52,440 bases of DNA. Source: a virus. The DNA is taken from positions 1 through 52,440 of the IMG/VR virus record IMGVR_UViG_3300032174_000009; one strand, given 5' to 3'. Positions 52,308 to 52,440 of this stretch are shown here, one piece after another. Made by a program: the position numbers and the translations under genes. Position 1 is the stretch's first letter. Every line of letters begins with the position of its first letter. A model generated the notes under the pieces. The model saw only the letters and a program-made list of their open reading frames with translations, searched no databases and was not told the DNA's origin.

Positions 52308-52440
52308 CCTTATCTTAGCCTTATTGTTTGCGAGCACAGCCTTTGCTGGAACGTGCCATTATTATAGCTATGGCGGCCACGGCGTCAGCTCTTGCGAGAA
52401 TGGAAGCTTCCAAACCTGGAGCCACGGCCGGCATCGAGAG
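52264..52440 (+). CDS. Secreted protein, cut by the window end
   Basis: At least 59 residues from ATG 52264, overlapping the tape measure end by 44 bases. Signal peptide (LLQLSLILALLFASTAFA), then a Cys/Tyr/Gly/Ser-rich mature part (CHYYSYGGHGVSSCENGSF). Possibly an entry or baseplate-region protein; the rest is off the window. Confidence 0.5.
   Translation, partial: MELLRAPIARLLQLSLILALLFASTAFAGTCHYYSYGGHGVSSCENGSFQTWSHGRHRE

Overview
This window looks like most of the genome of a temperate, contractile-tailed (myovirus-type) phage of an alphaproteobacterium. No clear host chromosome is visible. The evidence is a complete DNA-packaging, head and tail gene order ending in a tail sheath, tail tube, frameshifted tail chaperone and tape measure, plus a tyrosine integrase, a CI-like repressor, and an attachment core copied from a tRNA-Thr(GGU) gene. 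The attachment core has phage-type genes on both sides, so I read it as attP of a circular or permuted phage genome, not a prophage end. The host guess rests on the alphaproteobacterial look of several proteins (TSCPD domain, DUF7220-like protein) and on an initiator tRNA with A29:U41; it is an inference.

Layout. 0-2.1 kb, plus strand: metallophosphoesterase, dNMP kinase and small proteins. 2.1-4.9 kb, minus strand: small coiled-coil genes carrying a repeated start-site palindrome, the tRNA-derived att core, the integrase and an excisionase-like HTH protein. 4.9-10.7 kb, minus strand: a tightly overlapping nucleotide and recombination operon (ThyX, dCTP deaminase, SSB, HNH nuclease, NinB, YqaJ exonuclease, ERF annealing protein) threaded with tiny membrane proteins. 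10.7-13.0 kb: two secreted proteins and the CI-like repressor with a divergent promoter region. 13.0-21.4 kb, plus strand: the early operon with nuclease, methyltransferases, helicase, primase and DNA-binding proteins. 21.4-22.2 kb: a candidate small RNA and a DUF2384-like protein. 22.3-25.4 kb, minus strand: an operon of small unrecognised genes separated by a repeated two-hairpin element and ending in an HTH regulator. 25.6-28.2 kb, plus strand: small genes. 27.6-52.4 kb: packaging and virion genes, with an initiator tRNA at 30.3 kb and two oppositely oriented 'moron' units at 38.6 and 49.3-50.2 kb.

How it works together. ThyX, dCTP deaminase and dNMP kinase would supply dNTPs. The helicase, primase and SSB replicate DNA. 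ERF, exonuclease and NinB recombine it. TerS and TerL package it through the portal into heads built from the capsid protein and protease/scaffold protein, and the sheath, tube and tape measure form the tail. The repressor, integrase and excisionase-like protein control lysogeny. No holin/endolysin pair is visible, so lysis genes probably lie beyond the right end, where a secreted protein gene is cut off.

The most unusual signals are: (1) a small HTH regulator whose last 30 residues match, without gaps, an N-terminal stretch of the phage's own capsid protein; (2) the co-varying two-hairpin intercistronic element in the 22.7-24.9 kb operon, whose overall layout resembles anti-CRISPR (acr-aca) loci; (3) duplicated gene-end sequences flanking small inserts around the terminase genes, including a tRNA-like element and an AP2-domain ORF; and (4) a phage-borne initiator tRNA.
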